In this document: one piece after another, positions 6,189 to 15,416 of the stretch
Numbering within the stretch: position 1 is the stretch's first letter
Layout: each line of letters opens with the position of its first letter
Assembly: GCF_900114115.1 (NCBI RefSeq)
Contig: NZ_FORX01000017.1
Location: 37,194-101,193, forward strand
Direction of reading: 5' to 3'
Origin: Desulfomicrobium apsheronum
GTDB taxonomy: Bacteria > Desulfobacterota > Desulfovibrionia > Desulfovibrionales > Desulfomicrobiaceae
Length of the DNA stretch: 64,000 bases
Notes under the pieces: model-generated
What the model saw: the letters and a program-made list of their open reading frames with translations, nothing else
What the model was told of the DNA's origin: nothing
The model's database searches: none
Translations under genes and position numbers: made by a program

Positions 6189-8729
6189 TTAGTTGAGCGA
6201 TCGGCGCAGCATTTCTTCGGTGACTCTGTTTGGGATTCTCCAGTGGGAATAAAAGTTTCGCCGGTGCAGAATGCGCGCGTTCGTTTCCAATGCGGAGTCG
6301 GAAATTTCCAGGGATGATGCGTAAGACGCTTCCAGAATGTCGAAAAAGATATCAGGCCGATTGGGCCCAAGCAGAAATTTTGGTGAATGGAATTCAACGA
6401 CGGGAAATGAGTCAGTGTTCAATGACGTGATACCTTGCGTCATCGTCTGCAAAGAGTTGTTGTCGAGATAATAGAAGCTCAATAGCGATCCAGGTGTTTT
6501 GATGTGCATGTCTTCAAATTTTTTGCGGATTTCTGAATTGTCGAACAGGTAGCTCAGGCGTTCCGCATTGATTTCAAGGGGCTGCATTGAACTGAGCAAA
6601 AATGTGTCGGTCCCGGACATCCAGAGGTGTACATAGGGAAAGACGCTTTGAAGGGATTTTATGATCAGTTTAAAATGTGAACTGTCCATATTGTAATACG
6701 GAATCCACTGGCACAGGATGCCTCCTTCATTGAGTTTGTTCCCGGCTATACGGAAAAAATCTGCCGTGAAGAGGTTGGCGTTGCCCGTTTGCCAGGGATT
6801 TGAAGGCTCTGAAATGATCATGTCATATTTCTTAGGCATGGAAGAGAGCCACGTGCGACCATCGAGGATCCGAATTGTGGAGCGGGGATCGTTGAAAACG
6901 CGGTCATTCAATGCGGAGAAAAAGCTCGCTGCTTCAACTACTTCCGGAGAGATCTCGATGCTTTCGACGGAGTCCACGGGAAGATCGAGCACACATGCCG
7001 AGGTGATGCCTGTTCCCAGACCGATGACAAGGGCGTCTGCGGTGTTTCGTGCGTATAAGTATGGCAGATAGCCCAAAAGCATCTGTGTGGTATTGTCACC
7101 TTCGCTGGAACCGTCCGTCTTGCCGTTGACCCTCAGGAACCTGTGTCCAAGCGCGGATTCAAGAACTGCAACGCTTGCGGATCCTTCCTTGTAGAAAATC
7201 AGATCGTAGTTCTTCATTTCCCGTTCCATGGCACTTTCGGAGTCAAAGAACTTTGAATAGACATAGACGCCCGAGTTCATTTTTACTGCATCCCAGGTGG
7301 TGAAGAAGACTGGGGCGGCCAGGGCGATAAGGAAGATGAAGCTTGCGAAAGCCTTGCGGTAAGAAGTCTGGGGCCTGGTGCCGAGGATAACCACTGCCGC
7401 GCCGCCCAGTGCCAGGCTGGCCGCGATGATAAGGCAGCGTTCCGATCCCACCAGAGGTATGATGATAAAACCGGCGACCAAGGCTCCGCAAATGCTTCCA
7501 GCCGTGTTCCAAATATAGGCGATGGATGTTGACACACCGGTGCTTACGGACTGGTTTTGCCTGGAACGTGTAATGATGTGTAAACAGAGGGGGAACGTCG
7601 CTCCTCCGATGAAAGTCGGAAGGAACATGAGCGCGGCGCAGGCCAGGAATTCCTTGGCCACGACCATGTGCCACTGGGCCTGCATGTCGCCAAAGATGGT
7701 GATGAACCATGCGGGCAGAAGGCCAATGACTGGTGTGATGGCCAAAATGGTAAAGCCGTCGAGGATGAGCAGGCCAGCAAGAAATCTGATGGAGCAATAG
7801 GGAAGCAGGTATCTTGCCGCAAAATAACATCCGGCCGAAAGACCGATGAGATAGGCTGTGAGCATGGTCGAAAATGCGTAAACCGAAGTTCCGAAGACCA
7901 GAACAAGGGCATGACTCCATGCGTTTTCGAGCAGCATCCCAATTGTCCCGATGAGAAAAAGAATGAAAATCGGAATCGCAAAAGGAATCATGGCGGCATC
8001 ATCAAGACGGTCTTTTTTTGTTTCGTCTTTTTTTTGTTTTTTTGAAGTCGTCAGTGGCTTCTCAGTACTTTCTATGAACGTGTCGCGTAGCAGGAAGATG
8101 CATGCCAGCCCTATCAGTACATTTAAAGTCGCCGCGAAATATATGGTCCAGTTGAGTCCGTAGTACGGTATCGCGAGAAACGCGCTGGAGAAGGAGCCAA
8201 GAGCTGCTCCGAAGGTGTTGATGGCGTACAGGGTTCCGATACGTGACCCGGCTTTCCCTGCATCCTTTTCGATATACTGTGCAAGCACGGGCAAGGTCGC
8301 ACCCATGATAGACGTAGGAATGATGAGCAATACCAGCGCGATGAGGAATCTATACAGGGCAAGAGAGATCTCGGAATCATACGTCGCGGAAAATATGGCG
8401 GCATGTACAGATTCAGCGTTGGAAAGAATGAAGGGGAAGGCTAGGGCATAACATCCAAGCGCGATTTCCAGCCAGCCGTACATAATGCCAAGATTTATCC
8501 CTCGCCTGCTCAGTTTTGCACCGGCGTGACTCCCTAAGGCCAGACCCAGCATAAAGACAGCCAGAACAGTGGATATGGCCTGATTGGTACTGCCGAAAAC
8601 GAGGGAAAGCATTCTGGCCCAGACAACCTGATAGGCTAGGGCACACATGCCCGACAGGAGAAACGCCAGTATAAGAATCACAAGTATGCGTGTAGGCAGG
8701 GCGTAGGAGGAAGATCGCGGCGAAGTCAT
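6189..8729 (-). CDS. Polytopic membrane protein fused to a spermidine-synthase-like domain
   Basis: The start ATG at 8729 has CCGGAG 6 nt upstream; an ATG 7 codons earlier does not. The 846-aa protein has an N-terminal half with about a dozen or more hydrophobic helices, MFS-like in character. A charged cytoplasmic loop rich in Lys follows helix 6 (near 240). The C-terminal half has a Rossmann methyltransferase/aminopropyltransferase fold with the nucleotide-binding GLGTGITSA, the acidic IEISPEVVEAA and the D-x-I-I-S-E-P-S-N-P-W segment. Such fusions are annotated as fused MFS/spermidine synthases; substrate unknown, and classical polyamine synthesis is not assured. It is bracketed by duplicated fabI ends, which suggests insertion by recombination. 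Confidence 0.85.
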   Translation of the reverse strand: MTSPRSSSYALPTRILVILILAFLLSGMCALAYQVVWARMLSLVFGSTNQAISTVLAVFMLGLALGSHAGAKLSRRGINLGIMYGWLEIALGCYALAFPFILSNAESVHAAIFSATYDSEISLALYRFLIALVLLIIPTSIMGATLPVLAQYIEKDAGKAGSRIGTLYAINTFGAALGSFSSAFLAIPYYGLNWTIYFAATLNVLIGLACIFLLRDTFIESTEKPLTTSKKQKKDETKKDRLDDAAMIPFAIPIFILFLIGTIGMLLENAWSHALVLVFGTSVYAFSTMLTAYLIGLSAGCYFAARYLLPYCSIRFLAGLLILDGFTILAITPVIGLLPAWFITIFGDMQAQWHMVVAKEFLACAALMFLPTFIGGATFPLCLHIITRSRQNQSVSTGVSTSIAYIWNTAGSICGALVAGFIIIPLVGSERCLIIAASLALGGAAVVILGTRPQTSYRKAFASFIFLIALAAPVFFTTWDAVKMNSGVYVYSKFFDSESAMEREMKNYDLIFYKEGSASVAVLESALGHRFLRVNGKTDGSSEGDNTTQMLLGYLPYLYARNTADALVIGLGTGITSACVLDLPVDSVESIEISPEVVEAASFFSALNDRVFNDPRSTIRILDGRTWLSSMPKKYDMIISEPSNPWQTGNANLFTADFFRIAGNKLNEGGILCQWIPYYNMDSSHFKLIIKSLQSVFPYVHLWMSGTDTFLLSSMQPLEINAERLSYLFDNSEIRKKFEDMHIKTPGSLLSFYYLDNNSLQTMTQGITSLNTDSFPVVEFHSPKFLLGPNRPDIFFDILEASYASSLEISDSALETNARILHRRNFYSHWRIPNRVTEEMLRRSLN

Positions 8730-8795
8730 TCGATGCTCCGGAAATGGCATGTTTAGTTGCAGTCGATTTCAGGTGAAGCTGAATACTTTAGTGCA

Positions 8796-8826
8796 CAAAA
8801 AAACCCCTTCCGTGGGAAGGGGTTGC
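8796..8826 (-). terminator. Intrinsic terminator of fabI
   Basis: AACCCCTTCC and GGAAGGGGTT pair, with a run of seven A on the plus strand giving the T tract for the minus-strand fabI transcript. Confidence 0.85.
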
Positions 8827-8845
8827 CAGAGGCTATGGGGGAGGC

Positions 8846-9610
8846 TCAGATGCCCATGATGTTGTAACCTGAATCCACGTAAATGACCTCGCCGGTGATG
8901 GCGCGGGAGAGGTCCGAGGCCAGGAAGAGGCCGGTTTTGCCCACGTCTTCCTGGATGATGTTGCGGCGCAGGGGGGCGCGTTCCTCGATGGTGGAGAGGA
9001 TGGTCTTGAAGCCGGAGATGCCTGACGAGGCCAGGGTCTTGAGCGGACCTGCGCTGATTGCGTTGACGCGGATGCCGCGTTCGCCCAGATCCATGGCCAG
9101 GTAGCGTACGCTGCACTCCAGCGCGGCCTTGGCAACGCCCATGATGTTGTAATGGGTTATGACTTTTTCCGCGCCGTAGTAGGTCATGGCCATGACGGAG
9201 GAGTTGTCGTTCAACAGGGGTTCGTAGGCCTTGGAGATGGCCACCAGCGAGTAAGCCGAGATATCCATGGCCAGATGAAACCCTTCGCGGGAGGTGTCCA
9301 CATAGCGGCCCTTCAGGTCGTCGCGGTTGGCGAAGGCAACGGAGTGGACCAAGATGTCGAAGTTACCCCATTTTTCCTTCACCATTTCAGCGGACTGGGC
9401 GATGGCGGCATCGTCGGCCACGTCACACTGAAACAGGAAATCGCTGCCAAGTTCCTCATGGATGGGCTCGACGCGTTTTTTGAGCGCCTCTCCTGCATAG
9501 CTGAGGGCAATGGAAGCACCGTTGTCCTTGAGTTCCTTGGCAATGGCGTAGGCAATGCTCTTGTCGTTGGCCACGCCAAAAATCAGGGCTTTCTTCCCTT
9601 GAACGAGCAT
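8846..9610 (-). CDS. fabI: Enoyl-[acyl-carrier-protein] reductase (NADH)
   Basis: This 254-aa cytoplasmic short-chain dehydrogenase reduces trans-2-enoyl-ACP, the last step of each fatty-acid elongation cycle. The N-terminus has the FabI form of the nucleotide site (GVANDKSIAYAIA rather than classical TGxxxGxG). The catalytic pair lies in the YYGAEK...YNIMGVAKA segment with the Tyr-x6-Lys spacing, and the substrate loop AGPLKTLASSGI is present. Length is normal for the family. It ends in its own terminator. A divergent copy of its 3' end lies at 6078-6142. Confidence 0.97.
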   Translation of the reverse strand: MLVQGKKALIFGVANDKSIAYAIAKELKDNGASIALSYAGEALKKRVEPIHEELGSDFLFQCDVADDAAIAQSAEMVKEKWGNFDILVHSVAFANRDDLKGRYVDTSREGFHLAMDISAYSLVAISKAYEPLLNDNSSVMAMTYYGAEKVITHYNIMGVAKAALECSVRYLAMDLGERGIRVNAISAGPLKTLASSGISGFKTILSTIEERAPLRRNIIQEDVGKTGLFLASDLSRAITGEVIYVDSGYNIMGI

Positions 9611-9636
9611 GGATTATCTCCAGTTGTGTTTGTGCC

Positions 9637-10536
9637 TTACGGCAATTGCAAAGGGGAACCAGTCAGCAGTTCAAAAGCTTCCAGGTATTTTTTCTGTGTT
9701 TCGGCGATGACCTCAGCGGGCAGAGTCGGAGGCGGCGGGGTCTTGTCCCAGTCCGTTCCGCTCAGCCAGTCGCGCAGGTACTGCTTGTCAAAACTTGGCT
9801 GCGACTGACCGGGGACATACTTGTCCGCAGGCCAGAAACGGGAAGAATCCGGGGTCATGACTTCATCGATGAGCAGGATGTCCTTTTCGTTCAGGCCGAA
9901 TTCGAATTTGGTATCAGCGATGATTATCCCGCGTTCGGCAGCCAGATCTCTGCCACGTGAATAGATGGCCAGGGAGAGTTCCTGGATCTTTTTGAGCAAT
10001 CCCTCGCCAATGCGTGATTTGGCGTCGGCCAGGGTGATGTTTTCATCGTGAGCGCCAAGGTCCGCCTTGGTGGACGGGGTGAAGAGCGGCGTTTCGAGTT
10101 TGTCGGAATCCACCAGCCCGGCGGGCAGCTTGTAGCCGCAGACCGATCCGGTGGCCTTGTAGTCCTTGAAGCCCGAGCCGGTCAGATAACCGCGTACGAT
10201 GCACTCGATGGGCAGCGGCTTGGCTTTTCGAACCACGACCGCGCGGCCTTCCAGTTCATCCCTGTAAGGAGCGAGGGCAGCAGGAAAATCGCGTACATCA
10301 GTGGCCAGTAGATGGTTGGAAACCAGATCCTTGAACGCGTCCATCCAATAGAGGGTGATCTGATTGAGGACCACGCCCTTGTAGGGGATGGGCTCGTTCA
10401 TGATTACGTCAAAGGCGGACATGCGGTCCGTGGTTACGATCAGCAGGGTCTGTGGGTCGACTTCGTAGATATCGCGGACTTTTCCGCGAGAGATGAGCGG
10501 AAATTCACGAATTTTTGTTTTGGTAACGATTTTCAT
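9637..10536 (-). CDS. purC: Phosphoribosylaminoimidazole-succinocarboxamide synthase
   Basis: A 299-aa enzyme that joins CAIR and aspartate using ATP in purine synthesis. The start ATG overlaps the hisD stop as ATGA, so the two genes are probably translationally coupled. Upstream in-frame residues belong to hisD read in another frame. Family signatures include SRGKVRDIYEV at the N-terminus, LPIECIVRGYLTGSG in the middle and DEVMTPDSSRFWP near 215-228. The length matches the larger bacterial PurC form of about 300 aa. Confidence 0.97.
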   Translation of the reverse strand: MKIVTKTKIREFPLISRGKVRDIYEVDPQTLLIVTTDRMSAFDVIMNEPIPYKGVVLNQITLYWMDAFKDLVSNHLLATDVRDFPAALAPYRDELEGRAVVVRKAKPLPIECIVRGYLTGSGFKDYKATGSVCGYKLPAGLVDSDKLETPLFTPSTKADLGAHDENITLADAKSRIGEGLLKKIQELSLAIYSRGRDLAAERGIIIADTKFEFGLNEKDILLIDEVMTPDSSRFWPADKYVPGQSQPSFDKQYLRDWLSGTDWDKTPPPPTLPAEVIAETQKKYLEAFELLTGSPLQLP

Positions 10537-11843
10537 GGGTTCTCCAAACGTTGTTCGACGCTGCGGGCATGAGCTTCCAGGCCTTCCAGGCGGGCCAGAC
10601 GGGCCACCTTTGAGCCGTGGGTGCCAATGTAGGCCTGGTCGGTGCAGATCAGGTTGGTTTTTTTGCAAAAAGTGTCCACCGACAGGGCGGAGGAAAAGCG
10701 TGCCGTGGAAAGAGTTGGCAGCACGTGGTTCGGGCCCGCGAAATAATCGCCCACGGGTTCGGGGGTGCTGTGGCCCATGAAAACCGCCCCGGCATTGCGC
10801 ACCGAGCCGATCCAGGCCCAGGGGGCGGCCACGCTCAGTTCGAAATGTTCGGGCGCGAGACGGTTGATGAGTTCCATGCCCGTTTCAATATCGGGCACAT
10901 GAATGAGCGCGCTCCATTCGGCAAGGGACTTGGACGCGATCTCCTGACGTGGAAGCGAGGAGAGCTGCAGGGCAAGTTCCTTTTTGACCTCGCCAAGAAG
11001 GTGGTTGTCCGAAGAAATGAGAATGCTTGAAGCCAGCGGATCATGCTCTGCCTGGGAAAGCATGTCGGCGGCCAGCCATTTCGGATTGGCCGTGGAGTCG
11101 GCCAGGATGGCGATTTCACTGGGTCCTGCGATCATGTCGATGCCGACTTGCCCGACGAGCAGGCGTTTGGCCGTGGTAACAAAGATGTTGCCCGGACCCG
11201 CGATGACATCGACCTTTGGAATGGACTCGGTGCCGTAGGCCAGGGCCGCTATGGCCCAGGCGGAACCGCACATGAAAATGGTGTCGATTCCCAGAATGGC
11301 GGCGGTGGCCAGGATATATGGGTTGAGCGTCCCATCCTTGCGTGGCGGACTGACCACGCAGATGGTTTTCACGCCCGCGACCTGCGCCGGGATGGCGTTC
11401 ATGAGCAGGCTTGAAATGAGCGGGGTCTCCCCGCCTTGCCCGCCTGGCACGTATAGCCCCGCACGGTCCACGGGCAATACAAGCTGGCCCAGTGTGGTTC
11501 CGGGGGCGGGGGTGGTGATCCAGGAATTCTGCTTCTGGCGCAGATGAAAATCGCGGATGTTGGCGGCGGCTTCACGGATGATGTCCGCATCCTCTGCCGG
11601 TATCTGCTCCAGGGCGCGGGCAATGTTCGCTTTGGGGACGGCCAGTTGCGTGGGCGTAAGGCTGGGGCAGTCAAAACGACAGGTGTACTCGGCCACGGCT
11701 TCGTCACCACGGTCACGAACATTGGCGAGGATGTCCCGCACCAGCGGTTCGACATTGTCCTCACCAGCGTCCCGGCGCACGAGCCAGGACGTGATTCCGG
11801 CCCAGTCATTGGAAGATGTATACTCAAGGAGTCTTAACGGCAT
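10533..11843 (-). CDS. hisD: Histidinol dehydrogenase
   Basis: A 436-aa zinc enzyme catalysing the last two oxidations of histidine synthesis (histidinol to histidine). The NAD/zinc-site region is clear: a GRAGLYVPGG-like segment, then AGPGNIFVTTAKR and AGPSEIAILAD, with the C-terminal zinc-site stretch HSTPEPVGDYFAGPNH. It is the first gene of a coupled hisD-purC pair, linking histidine and purine pathways that share AICAR. No other his genes are adjacent. Confidence 0.97.
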   Translation of the reverse strand: MPLRLLEYTSSNDWAGITSWLVRRDAGEDNVEPLVRDILANVRDRGDEAVAEYTCRFDCPSLTPTQLAVPKANIARALEQIPAEDADIIREAAANIRDFHLRQKQNSWITTPAPGTTLGQLVLPVDRAGLYVPGGQGGETPLISSLLMNAIPAQVAGVKTICVVSPPRKDGTLNPYILATAAILGIDTIFMCGSAWAIAALAYGTESIPKVDVIAGPGNIFVTTAKRLLVGQVGIDMIAGPSEIAILADSTANPKWLAADMLSQAEHDPLASSILISSDNHLLGEVKKELALQLSSLPRQEIASKSLAEWSALIHVPDIETGMELINRLAPEHFELSVAAPWAWIGSVRNAGAVFMGHSTPEPVGDYFAGPNHVLPTLSTARFSSALSVDTFCKKTNLICTDQAYIGTHGSKVARLARLEGLEAHARSVEQRLENP

Positions 11844-11891
11844 GAATGCTCTCGCATGTGTTCACTGTGGGATGAAGGGTCGATAAATGCA

Positions 11892-11966
11892 GGATTCCCG
11901 TTTTCACGGGAATGACAGAAATTCGCTCGCCGTTTCGTGTCATTCCCGCGAAGGCGGGAATCCATC
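11892..11966. repeat. Inverted pair of GTCATTCCCGC palindromic repeats
   Basis: One unit (11892-11917, with an altered centre) and one canonical unit (11939-11966) face each other 21 bp apart. They belong to the family also seen at 5774-5948 and 17174-17220. The rest of 11844-12191 holds nothing else I can recognise. Confidence 0.75.
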
Positions 11967-12191
11967 CTTTCGATCAGGAAGTTGTTTTACGCAACGACAA
12001 AATGTCTATGCCCCGAACCTCCTAAAAGTCAATTCCTTCATCATTGGTGAAGTGATCACCGCGTGGTTCATAACTCATGAAACCGGTTTGCAATACTTCC
12101 CCGAGCCCGAGCAGTTAACATTTTGCAGGCAACTCTCAGGCCAGCAAACGTTAGCGGGCAAATGATGCCAACTTTTTCCTTGGTGGAGTAA

Positions 12192-12224
12192 TAAAAGAGG
12201 GCCGGAGTTTTGCGTCTCCGGCCC
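12192..12224 (-). terminator. Terminator of the first porin
   Basis: GGGCCGGAG and CTCCGGCCC pair around TTTTGCGT. On the minus strand the stem is followed by TCTTTTAT. The stem is identical to the terminator of the second porin at 13924-13957. Confidence 0.85.
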
Positions 12225-12251
12225 GTGTGGCGTCAGATGTCAAAAGCTGCG

Positions 12252-13544
12252 TTAGAACTTGTACGAGAAACCGAGGGTTGCGAAGTAGGAAGAGTCAAGG
12301 TCGTAGTCGACATCTTCAAGAACTTCGCTGGAGCCTTTGAAGTAACCGAGTTCGTTAATTGCGGCCAAGTTTTCGTAGATCATGTACTTGTTTACCAAGT
12401 ATACCTCAAATCCCGAGTCTTCCTTGGTAAAGTTGCAGGTATCGTCGTCGCTGGTGCCTCGAGCGTAGGCGAGGACCAGTTTGTGGGTCAGCTTCTCATC
12501 CACGAAGGACATCTGGTCAAAAACGACGCCAGCGGTCCACAGGCCAATTCCATCGGATCCGACGCCAAGGGCGTTGGTGGCGAAGGAATCATAGGTAGTA
12601 CTGAAGGCGCGCACGCCGCCAATGTAAGGAGATACCCCCCAGCCTTCAGCTAAAGTGGGCATAAATGTCTGGTCGCCGTCAGTGTCGTCCAGACCGGTGG
12701 CGTAAGTGCTGAACAGCGTCACGGCCACTTCATCGAACGCGTAGGTGCCGGCCAGAGCTGCGTACCAACCAGCAGTTTCGAAGTCTCCAGCAGAAAGATC
12801 ACCGTAGATCAGGTCTGCGGCGATAGTCAGCGGATCTGAGATTTTTAAGCCCGCGTTGGCACCAAGTATCCAGGCGTGGGCATCATCTTCCAGGCCGAGG
12901 GCATTGGCACCGAGCCACGCATAGGCAAAATACGGAGCTATGCTGAAATCATTGATCTTGATGGGCGCGGCGAGAAAGGCCATGTCGATGTCATCTTTAT
13001 TGCCGTTCGCGGCACCGGTGTTGTAGCTGTTGTCTACGCCGCGTGAGTAGCCGACGGTGATACCAAGCATGTTATCGATGATTGGAGCGCTGACGATCAG
13101 CGCGGCGGCATCATCTTCGAATACGGGGTTGCCGAATACGCTGGGCAGTGCCACGTACTGCAGACCGGCCGTGACTTTGATCTGTGTGTCCGGGAGAGTG
13201 AAGTCCAGATAGGCATGCTTGACCTCGATGTTGCCCTTACCGTCGGTGCCCCAGTCACCTCCAACGTTGTCAGTGTTGTCGCCCCAGACGTTGTCTATTT
13301 CCAGACCCAGGACTGCTTTGAGATTTTCGTTGGCGATATAGTCGAAGTAGGTACGCATGCGCTGGGTGGTCATGTAGTGATCGGCATCGCCCACATCGCC
13401 ATTATGATCCGTGAGATTGGTGGACCACATGCCGTAGACATCCAGGTTGCCTCGAACTTTCAGCTCCGTAGCTGACGCGCTGGTCGCCAGGACGGCGCAA
13501 AACACTATTGATGCCGCACAGTACAAGATGAAACGTGTTTTCAC
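12252..13544 (-). CDS. Outer membrane porin, copy 1
   Basis: The start is GTG at 13544, selected because AAAGGAGG lies 5 nt upstream and the signal peptide begins there. The 430-aa product has a signal peptide ending SASA, then ELKVRGNLDVYGMWSTNL. Alternating amphipathic strands run to a terminal Phe (LGFSYKF), the usual signal for outer-membrane barrel assembly. It resembles its neighbour at 13985-15295 strongly across the whole length. The pattern is that of general diffusion porins of sulfate reducers; substrate unknown. Confidence 0.9.
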   Translation of the reverse strand: MKTRFILYCAASIVFCAVLATSASATELKVRGNLDVYGMWSTNLTDHNGDVGDADHYMTTQRMRTYFDYIANENLKAVLGLEIDNVWGDNTDNVGGDWGTDGKGNIEVKHAYLDFTLPDTQIKVTAGLQYVALPSVFGNPVFEDDAAALIVSAPIIDNMLGITVGYSRGVDNSYNTGAANGNKDDIDMAFLAAPIKINDFSIAPYFAYAWLGANALGLEDDAHAWILGANAGLKISDPLTIAADLIYGDLSAGDFETAGWYAALAGTYAFDEVAVTLFSTYATGLDDTDGDQTFMPTLAEGWGVSPYIGGVRAFSTTYDSFATNALGVGSDGIGLWTAGVVFDQMSFVDEKLTHKLVLAYARGTSDDDTCNFTKEDSGFEVYLVNKYMIYENLAAINELGYFKGSSEVLEDVDYDLDSSYFATLGFSYKF

Positions 13545-13923
13545 AACTTCCTCCTTTAACATTTTGTTTTTTTTAGACATCTGACAGCCGACAGAGAAAC
13601 GCATTGCATCTTTGTATAGTCTTTTTCTGATTTTGAAATTGGGAGCGCTGTTAGTTTTTAACAAAATAAGAGGTGGTAATTTTGGAGGAGTTTCTGGAGA
13701 ATTGGTAGGAGTGTTTGTAAGTCATGCCAGATTTATGACCGGGAAAATTTGTTAAAGATTCAGATTGATAAAAAGTAAGATCTGGCACGCAGTGTATGCA
13801 ATCAAATTGTTATATTAGATACAATATAATGTACGTCGATGAGGGGGCCGTTAGTACGGGTGGAGAGACGTATTATTGATAGCTCTGGGAGGCGGAATTC
13901 AAGCGGAGAGCAGGATCGGTAGC

Positions 13924-13957
13924 AAAAAAAAGGGCCGGAGTTTTGCGTCTCCGGCCC
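13924..13957 (-). terminator. Terminator of the second porin
   Basis: GGGCCGGAG and CTCCGGCCC pair, followed on the minus strand by a run of eight T. Between it and the first porin's start (13545-13923) lies AT-rich leader and promoter DNA with no gene. Confidence 0.9.
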
Positions 13958-13984
13958 CAGTGGCGTCAGGTGTGAAAATCCGAA

Positions 13985-15295
13985 TTAGAACTTGTACTGG
14001 AAGCCGACGGTAGCAAAGTAGGAATTGTCGTCTTCAAGGTCTTCACCGTCGAAATCAGGAGCGAAGAAGCCCAGTTCGTTGATGGCGGCCAAGTTTTCAT
14101 AGATCATGTACTTGTTGACGAAGTAGACTTCCCAAGCGGAAGACTTCTTATCGAACGCTACTTCGGTATCAGCGTATTCGTCGGAGGTACCCTGAGCGTA
14201 AGCGATTGTCAGCTCATGGGACAGCTTTTCAACGAAACTGATGTCGGCGAGCTTGAGGCCAACTGCCCACAGGGCATTGTCAACGCCGGAGAAGGTATCA
14301 TAGGTGGTGCTGAAGGCGCGCACTCCACCAATGTAGGGGGTGAGGCCCCAACCTTCAGCGAGCTGCGGCAGCATGCCCAAGTCGTCGTCGTCATTATCCA
14401 GGCCGGTAAAGTAGGTGCCGAACAGGGTGGCGGTCATCATGTCCATCTTGTAGGAAGCGGCCAGGGCAGCGTACCAACCGTTGGAGTCGATGTCTTCGCC
14501 TTCATATTCCCAATCAGACTGACCGTAGATCAGGTCAGCGGCAATGGTCAACGGATCGAACATGGTCAGTTCGGCGTTGGCACCCAGAACCCACACGGTG
14601 GCGTCGTCAGTAGCGAACATGTCAGCCACGTTGTCATCATCAGTGTCTATACCAGACACTGTGTTCTGGCCCAACCAGCCATAGGCAAAGTAAGGGGCGA
14701 TGCTGAAACCGTCCATCTTGATCGGAGCGACGATGAACGCCATGTCGACGTCGTCTTTGTTACCGTGCTTTTTGCCAGTGTTATAGCTGTTATCGACGCC
14801 ACGGGAATAGCCAACGGCCAATCCGAACATGTCGTTGATGGGGGCGCTGACTATCAGGGCAGCAGCGTCTTCTTCGAAAACGGGGTTGCCGAAAACGCTG
14901 GGCAGGGCTACGTACTGCAGGCCGGCCTTGACGTTGATCTGGGTGTCCGGGAAGTTGAAGTCCATGTAGGCGTGCTTCACTTCGATGTTGCCCTTTCCAT
15001 CGGTGTCCCAATCGGCACCGACGTTGTCGGTATTGTCGCCCCAAACATTGTCGATTTCCAGGCCCAGGACGGCCTTCAGATTCTCACTGGCGACATAGTC
15101 GAAGTAGGCGCGCATGCGCTGGGTGGTCATGTAGTTGTCGGCATCGCCTTCGTCGGAATTATAGTCGGTCAGGTTGGTGGACCACATGCCGTACACGTCG
15201 AGGTTGCCGCGAACTTTCAGTTCGGTGGCGGAAGCGCTGGTGACCATGCTGAAGAGCAGGGCGGCGACCAGGGCTACGAGAGCAAAACGTTTCAT
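13985..15295 (-). CDS. Outer membrane porin, copy 2
   Basis: The start ATG at 15295 has AGGAG about 8 nt upstream. The 436-aa protein has a signal peptide (1-23, ending SASA), the same ELKVRGNLDVYGMWSTNL opening as copy 1, and a C-terminal Phe (VGFQYKF). It is highly acidic, with several Asp-rich loops (for example DTDDDN near 200) that copy 1 lacks. The tandem copies share terminators and signal peptides, so they arose by duplication and have diverged mainly in the loops, possibly with different solute selectivity or regulation. Confidence 0.92.
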   Translation of the reverse strand: MKRFALVALVAALLFSMVTSASATELKVRGNLDVYGMWSTNLTDYNSDEGDADNYMTTQRMRAYFDYVASENLKAVLGLEIDNVWGDNTDNVGADWDTDGKGNIEVKHAYMDFNFPDTQINVKAGLQYVALPSVFGNPVFEEDAAALIVSAPINDMFGLAVGYSRGVDNSYNTGKKHGNKDDVDMAFIVAPIKMDGFSIAPYFAYGWLGQNTVSGIDTDDDNVADMFATDDATVWVLGANAELTMFDPLTIAADLIYGQSDWEYEGEDIDSNGWYAALAASYKMDMMTATLFGTYFTGLDNDDDDLGMLPQLAEGWGLTPYIGGVRAFSTTYDTFSGVDNALWAVGLKLADISFVEKLSHELTIAYAQGTSDEYADTEVAFDKKSSAWEVYFVNKYMIYENLAAINELGFFAPDFDGEDLEDDNSYFATVGFQYKF

Positions 15296-15351
15296 GTTCT
15301 TTCTCCTTTTGCTGTGAAAAAAACTAATCATCTGACGCCTGATAAGTAGGT

Positions 15352-15380
15352 ATTATAAGTCGAGTCCAAAAAGCAAGCCT
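15352..15380 (-). promoter_or_regulatory. Candidate promoter of porin copy 2
   Basis: A perfect TATAAT reads on the minus strand at 15357-15352, 57 nt before the porin start. The -35 region at 17-nt spacing (AGGCTT) is poor, so an activator or extended contacts may be needed. Confidence 0.4.
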
Positions 15381-15416
15381 TTTTTGGTCGATTCGGGCCG
15401 CAAAGTTTAATTTTTT

